The position numbers and the translations under genes were made by a program. From Flavobacterium gelatinilyticum (lineage in GTDB: Bacteria > Bacteroidota > Bacteroidia > Flavobacteriales > Flavobacteriaceae), in contig NZ_CP114287.1 in assembly GCF_027111295.1 (NCBI RefSeq), positions 2,790,001 to 2,854,000 of the forward strand: DNA of 64,000 nt, in the 5' to 3' direction. Shown here piece after piece: positions 61,125 through 64,000 of the stretch. The notes beneath the pieces are model-generated. The model did not search any database. It worked only from the letters and a program-made list of their open reading frames with translations, and was not told where the DNA came from. How positions within the stretch are numbered: position 1 is the stretch's first letter; the number at the start of each line of letters is the position of its first letter.

Positions 61125-61415
61125 ATGACGAAAGCAGATATCGTAGCGAAAATTTCGGAGAAATTAGGTCTTGAAAAAGGAGATGTTCAAGCAACAGTAG
61201 AAACGTTTATGGAAGAAGTTAAAACTTCTTTAGAAACTGGAGACAATGTTTACCTAAGAGGTTTTGGTAGTTTTATTGTAAAAACAAGAGCTGAAAAGAC
61301 TGGTAGAAACATTTCTAAAAACACTACAATTAAAATTCCAGCACACAACATCCCTGCATTTAAACCTGCAAAAGTATTTGTAGAAGGAGTAAAAACGAAT
61401 AACGAAGCAAAATAA
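61125..61415 (+). CDS. hup: HU/IHF-family DNA-binding protein
   Basis: A 96-residue nucleoid protein. The helical N-terminus (KADIVAKISEKLG) leads to the beta arm GFGSFIVKTRAEKTGRNISKNTTIKIPAHNIPAFKPAK with the DNA-intercalating Pro in the IPAHNIPAF motif. It bends DNA as a dimer. It is 32 nt upstream of the 30-residue basic protein and probably co-transcribed with it. Confidence 0.95.
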   Translation: MTKADIVAKISEKLGLEKGDVQATVETFMEEVKTSLETGDNVYLRGFGSFIVKTRAEKTGRNISKNTTIKIPAHNIPAFKPAKVFVEGVKTNNEAK

Positions 61416-61447
61416 TACTTATTAATTAACATAAAATCTGACACGAT

Positions 61448-61540
61448 ATGCCAAGTGGTAAAAAAAGAAAGAGACATAAGGTAGCTACTCACAAAAGAAA
61501 AAAAAGAGCGAGAGCTAACCGCCACAAAAAGAAAAAGTAG
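61448..61540 (+). CDS. 30-residue ultra-basic protein, possibly ribosomal
   Basis: A 30-residue frame begins MPSGKKRKRHKVATHKRKK and ends HKKKK. Nineteen residues are Lys or Arg... counted with His, about 22 of 30 are basic and there is no acidic residue. It lies between hup and rng, followed immediately by a terminator whose stem includes its stop codon. Its composition fits an rRNA- or DNA-binding tail protein. It is not THX/S31e by sequence, and I cannot confirm whether it is a lineage-specific ribosomal protein such as the bL38 described for Bacteroidota ribosomes. Confidence 0.7.
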   Translation: MPSGKKRKRHKVATHKRKKRARANRHKKKK

Positions 61541-61562
61541 TTTTAAACTACTTTTTTCTTTT
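61536..61562 (+). terminator. Terminator of the hup operon
   Basis: AGTAGTTT and AAACTACT pair around TA, followed by a T-run; the stem starts in the stop codon of the basic protein. Confidence 0.9.
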
Positions 61563-61580
61563 TAAACGTTCATTGAAATT

Positions 61581-61783
61581 GAAAAAAGATAAAAGAGAAG
61601 AGAAAATAGAATATAGACCGCAAAAAGTCCATTCTCTTTATTCAGTTCTCTATTAATCTCCTTTTCACCGGGTTAATACCTGTTAAAAATATTGTTTAAT
61701 CCATCTGTAGATAAGATTTTAGATTTTAGACTTAAGATTTTAGATTTTTATAATCTATACTCTTCTCTCTTTTTTCTATCTTC
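61581..61783. repeat. Long imperfect inverted repeat in the rng leader
   Basis: The left arm (61581-61615, GAAAAAAGATAAAAGAGAAG...) and right arm (61756-61783, ...CTCTTCTCTCTTTTTTCTAT) are imperfectly complementary over about 28 bp and enclose about 140 nt rich in TTTTAGA repeats. No gene is seen in the 269-nt gap 61541-61809. It could be a degraded mobile repeat or a leader hairpin of rng. Confidence 0.55.
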
Positions 61784-61809
61784 TGAAAAAACAGATAAAA
61801 ATTTACAGT

Positions 61810-63354
61810 GTGAATAAAGAATTAATCATTAGATCTAGTTCTGAAGCCGTAGATTTTGCCTTATTAAAAGATGGAAAACTAATTGAATTACACAAAGAAG
61901 AAGAGAAAAGCAACTTTCAGGTTGGTGATATTTTTATTGCCAAAATACGAAAACCAGTTGCCGGGCTTAATGCTGCTTTTGTAAATGTAGGCTTCGAAAA
62001 AGACGCCTTTTTACATTATCATGATTTAGGTCCAAACTTAGCTTCCCAACTGAAATTCATAAAACTTGTAAGCGCAGGTAAAATAAAAGATTTCTCCCTA
62101 AAAACCTTTCAGTTTGAAAAAGAGATTGACAAAGATGGCATCATTACTGATATTTTAAGTGCCAATCAATCTGTTTTAGTTCAAGTAGTTAAAGAACCTA
62201 TATCGACCAAAGGACCCAGAATAAGTGCTGAGCTTTCTCTTGCCGGAAGATTTATCGTTCTAGTTCCTTTTTCGGACCGTGTTTCTATTTCTCAAAAAAT
62301 AGAGGACAAAAAAGAAAAGGATCGTCTAAAAAAACTTGTACTATCGATCAAACCTAAAGGATTTGGTGTTATTGTTCGCACAGTAGCCGAAGGCAAAAAC
62401 GTAGCCGAATTAGAAAAAGATTTGCAGAACCTGCTTGGCAGATGGTCTGCAATGTGTAAAAAATTACCAACTGCTCATCATCCATCAAAAGTATTAGGAG
62501 AGCTTAACAGAGCTTCTTCGATATTAAGAGATGTATTCAACGATACCTTCAGCGGTATTCAAATAGATGATGAAGAGTTGTACCATCAAACGAAGGAATA
62601 TCTGCAGGAAATTGCACCTTCAAAACAATCGATTGTTAAGTTTTATCAATCAAATGACACTCCGATTTTTGAGAAATACAATATAGAGAGACAAATCAAA
62701 ACTTCTTTTGGCAGAACCGTTTCTATGAGTAAAGGGGCTTACCTTATCATCGAACACACAGAAGCTCTTCATGTTATAGACGTAAACAGCGGCAACCGTT
62801 CGAATAAAGCCACTAATCAGGAAGATACTGCTATGGAAGTTAATATGATTGCCGCCGCAGAAATCGCTAGACAGCTTCGTCTGCGTGATATGGGCGGGAT
62901 AATCGTAGTCGATTTTATCGATATGTCGAATCCGGAAAACAGGAAAGTCTTGTTCGACTTCTTGCGAGAAGAAATGAGCGACGATAAAGCAAAACATAAA
63001 ATATTACCGCCAAGTAAATTTGGTTTGGTCCAGATTACAAGACAGCGAGTAAGACCAGAAGTGAATATCAAAACCAGAGAGGAAGATCCTAATAAACACA
63101 ATGGCGAAATTGAAGCTCCAATTTTAATCATTGACAGAATCACCTCTGATTTAGAAAGACTTTTAAAAACCCACAATAAAGTTGTGCTTAATACACACCC
63201 GTTTGTGGCTGCATACCTCAGCAAAGGTTTTCCATCATTACGTTCAAAATGGTTTTTTGAACATAAAAAATGGGTGAAAATCATACCTCGTGACGCTTAC
63301 ACGTACTTAGAATACCATTTCTATGACAATAAAGGAAATGTTATTTCAGAATAA
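61810..63354 (+). CDS. rng: Ribonuclease E/G family protein, GTG start
   Basis: A 514-residue endoribonuclease of RNase G length. The S1-like region lies at about 35-110 (GDIFIAKIRKPVAGLNAAFVNVGFEKDAFLHYHDL). The catalytic metal Asp motifs are VIDVNSGNRS and IIVVDFIDM, and the C-terminal half includes GLVQITRQRVRPE. It has no long C-terminal degradosome scaffold. It acts in mRNA turnover and rRNA maturation. The GTG at 61810 gives the family N-terminus MNKELIIRSS. Confidence 0.93.
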   Translation: MNKELIIRSSSEAVDFALLKDGKLIELHKEEEKSNFQVGDIFIAKIRKPVAGLNAAFVNVGFEKDAFLHYHDLGPNLASQLKFIKLVSAGKIKDFSLKTFQFEKEIDKDGIITDILSANQSVLVQVVKEPISTKGPRISAELSLAGRFIVLVPFSDRVSISQKIEDKKEKDRLKKLVLSIKPKGFGVIVRTVAEGKNVAELEKDLQNLLGRWSAMCKKLPTAHHPSKVLGELNRASSILRDVFNDTFSGIQIDDEELYHQTKEYLQEIAPSKQSIVKFYQSNDTPIFEKYNIERQIKTSFGRTVSMSKGAYLIIEHTEALHVIDVNSGNRSNKATNQEDTAMEVNMIAAAEIARQLRLRDMGGIIVVDFIDMSNPENRKVLFDFLREEMSDDKAKHKILPPSKFGLVQITRQRVRPEVNIKTREEDPNKHNGEIEAPILIIDRITSDLERLLKTHNKVVLNTHPFVAAYLSKGFPSLRSKWFFEHKKWVKIIPRDAYTYLEYHFYDNKGNVISE

Positions 63355-63358
63355 AACA

Positions 63359-63395
63359 ACAAAAACCGCCCTGATGCATCAGGGCGGTTTTTTTG
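63359..63395 (+). terminator. Terminator of rng
   Basis: A perfect palindrome, AAAAACCGCCCTGA against TCAGGGCGGTTTTT, with a T-run. Confidence 0.92.
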
Positions 63396-63467
63396 TGCTT
63401 TTTCAATTTTAAAACAGATTATTTTTCTTACTTTTACAAAAGTACATTATCTTTTTTTTCATCCGAA

Positions 63468-64000
63468 ATGGCATTTATTTATCACCGTTATTTTCCTTAC
63501 AAAGCAACTGTTTTTTATATCTTAATTGCAGTTTTATGCTCATTTAAAATTACAGCTCAAAACGACACTTTGTATTTTAATCAGAAATGGAAAAATACAA
63601 GTAAAGATTCTGCTGTTTATTACAGAATCAAACCTTATAAAGTAAAAACAAAAGATGCTGTTGGTTACAAAATAAAAAACACTGATTCTCTTTTTGTAAT
63701 TAACGATTACTACATGAGTACTAATAAATTACAATTTCAGGGCTATTCAACAGATTATAACGCAACATATCTGGTGGGTAAAGCCAAATGGTTGAGCGAA
63801 GACGGAAAAGACAAAAACATAAGAGATTTTAACTATAAAGAAAACAACAACGCCCCGAAATTTAAAATCCCAGAATTACCTATTTTTTATCTTGACTATA
63901 AAATTGCCACAAAAAGTCAGTTCATAGGAGGATTAGAGTTTTGTTTGGATTGTAAAAATGACAACAAACTCTTTTTAGGCTTAGGATTCGGAATTACCAC
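63468..64000 (+). CDS. Secreted protein of unknown function, truncated by the window edge
   Basis: An open frame of 177 codons without a stop before the right edge. Residues 10-31 form a signal peptide (VFYILIAVLCSFKITAQ). The following part is repetitive and beta-rich (KWKNTSKDSAVYYRIKPY, STDYNATYLVGKAKWLSEDG), reminiscent of MORN-like or antitoxin-like exported repeat proteins of Bacteroidota, then a Gly-rich piece. No clear family is recognised. Confidence 0.65.
   Translation, partial: MAFIYHRYFPYKATVFYILIAVLCSFKITAQNDTLYFNQKWKNTSKDSAVYYRIKPYKVKTKDAVGYKIKNTDSLFVINDYYMSTNKLQFQGYSTDYNATYLVGKAKWLSEDGKDKNIRDFNYKENNNAPKFKIPELPIFYLDYKIATKSQFIGGLEFCLDCKNDNKLFLGLGFGIT

Overview
This window is chromosomal DNA of a Bacteroidota, most likely a Flavobacterium close to F. 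johnsoniae. It is AT-rich and carries gliding-motility and type IX secretion genes (gldJ, porU, porV, gldD, gldE), a SusC/SusD polysaccharide locus and Bacteroidota promoters of the TTG / TAnnTTTG type. I saw no tRNA, rRNA, transposase, prophage or CRISPR array. The last gene runs off the right edge.

Layout. 0.2-3.1 kb: small secreted or cytoplasmic unknowns, an EmrE-like SMR pump and a GNAT acetyltransferase. 3.2-6.6 kb: an alkylation-damage cluster with an AraC-HTH/O6-methylguanine methyltransferase fusion, an SDR, a 2OG-Fe(II) oxygenase, a detached Ada zinc-binding domain and AlkB. The two promoters share a near-identical operator at identical spacing. 6.6-10.1 kb: a NUDIX-type regulator, a small unknown and a transglutaminase-fold protein. 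10.1-28.8 kb: a beta-glucan utilisation locus on the minus strand (SusC, SusD, two GH30, GH3, GH5-CBM6, a small lipoprotein, an EEP-family hydrolase, GH3) with a divergent one-piece sensor/regulator. The GH30+GH3 set suggests beta-1,6-linked (perhaps 1,3/1,6) glucan such as fungal wall glucan or laminarin branches.

28.8-42.5 kb: murF, gldJ, porU, porV, cytidine deaminase, pyruvate dehydrogenase E1 alpha and E2, and an M1 aminopeptidase lipoprotein. 42.6-53.8 kb: a glycosyltransferase, MiaE-like tRNA hydroxylase, AsmA-like protein, ClbS/DfsB-like protein, a TTG-started membrane protein, L27/L21, and a paired active/inactive M16 protease operon. 53.9-57.5 kb is the most unusual part. It holds four copies of a ~75-nt structured RNA element with covarying stems on the minus strand, then a DMT transporter, an HMA lipoprotein, and a Crp-family regulator plus Gdx/SugE-type exporter bracketed by two ~129-bp terminal-inverted-repeat elements. 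57.6-64 kb: the gldD-gldE-ssb-mutY operon, HU, a 30-residue ultra-basic protein, RNase E/G with an inverted-repeat leader, and a truncated secreted protein.

The strongest candidate for something undescribed is the RNA family at 54191-54697. Two of its copies have their own matching promoters, one sits just upstream of a small gene, and one lies in the 3' region of a transporter gene. All functional statements come from reading motifs; no database search was run.
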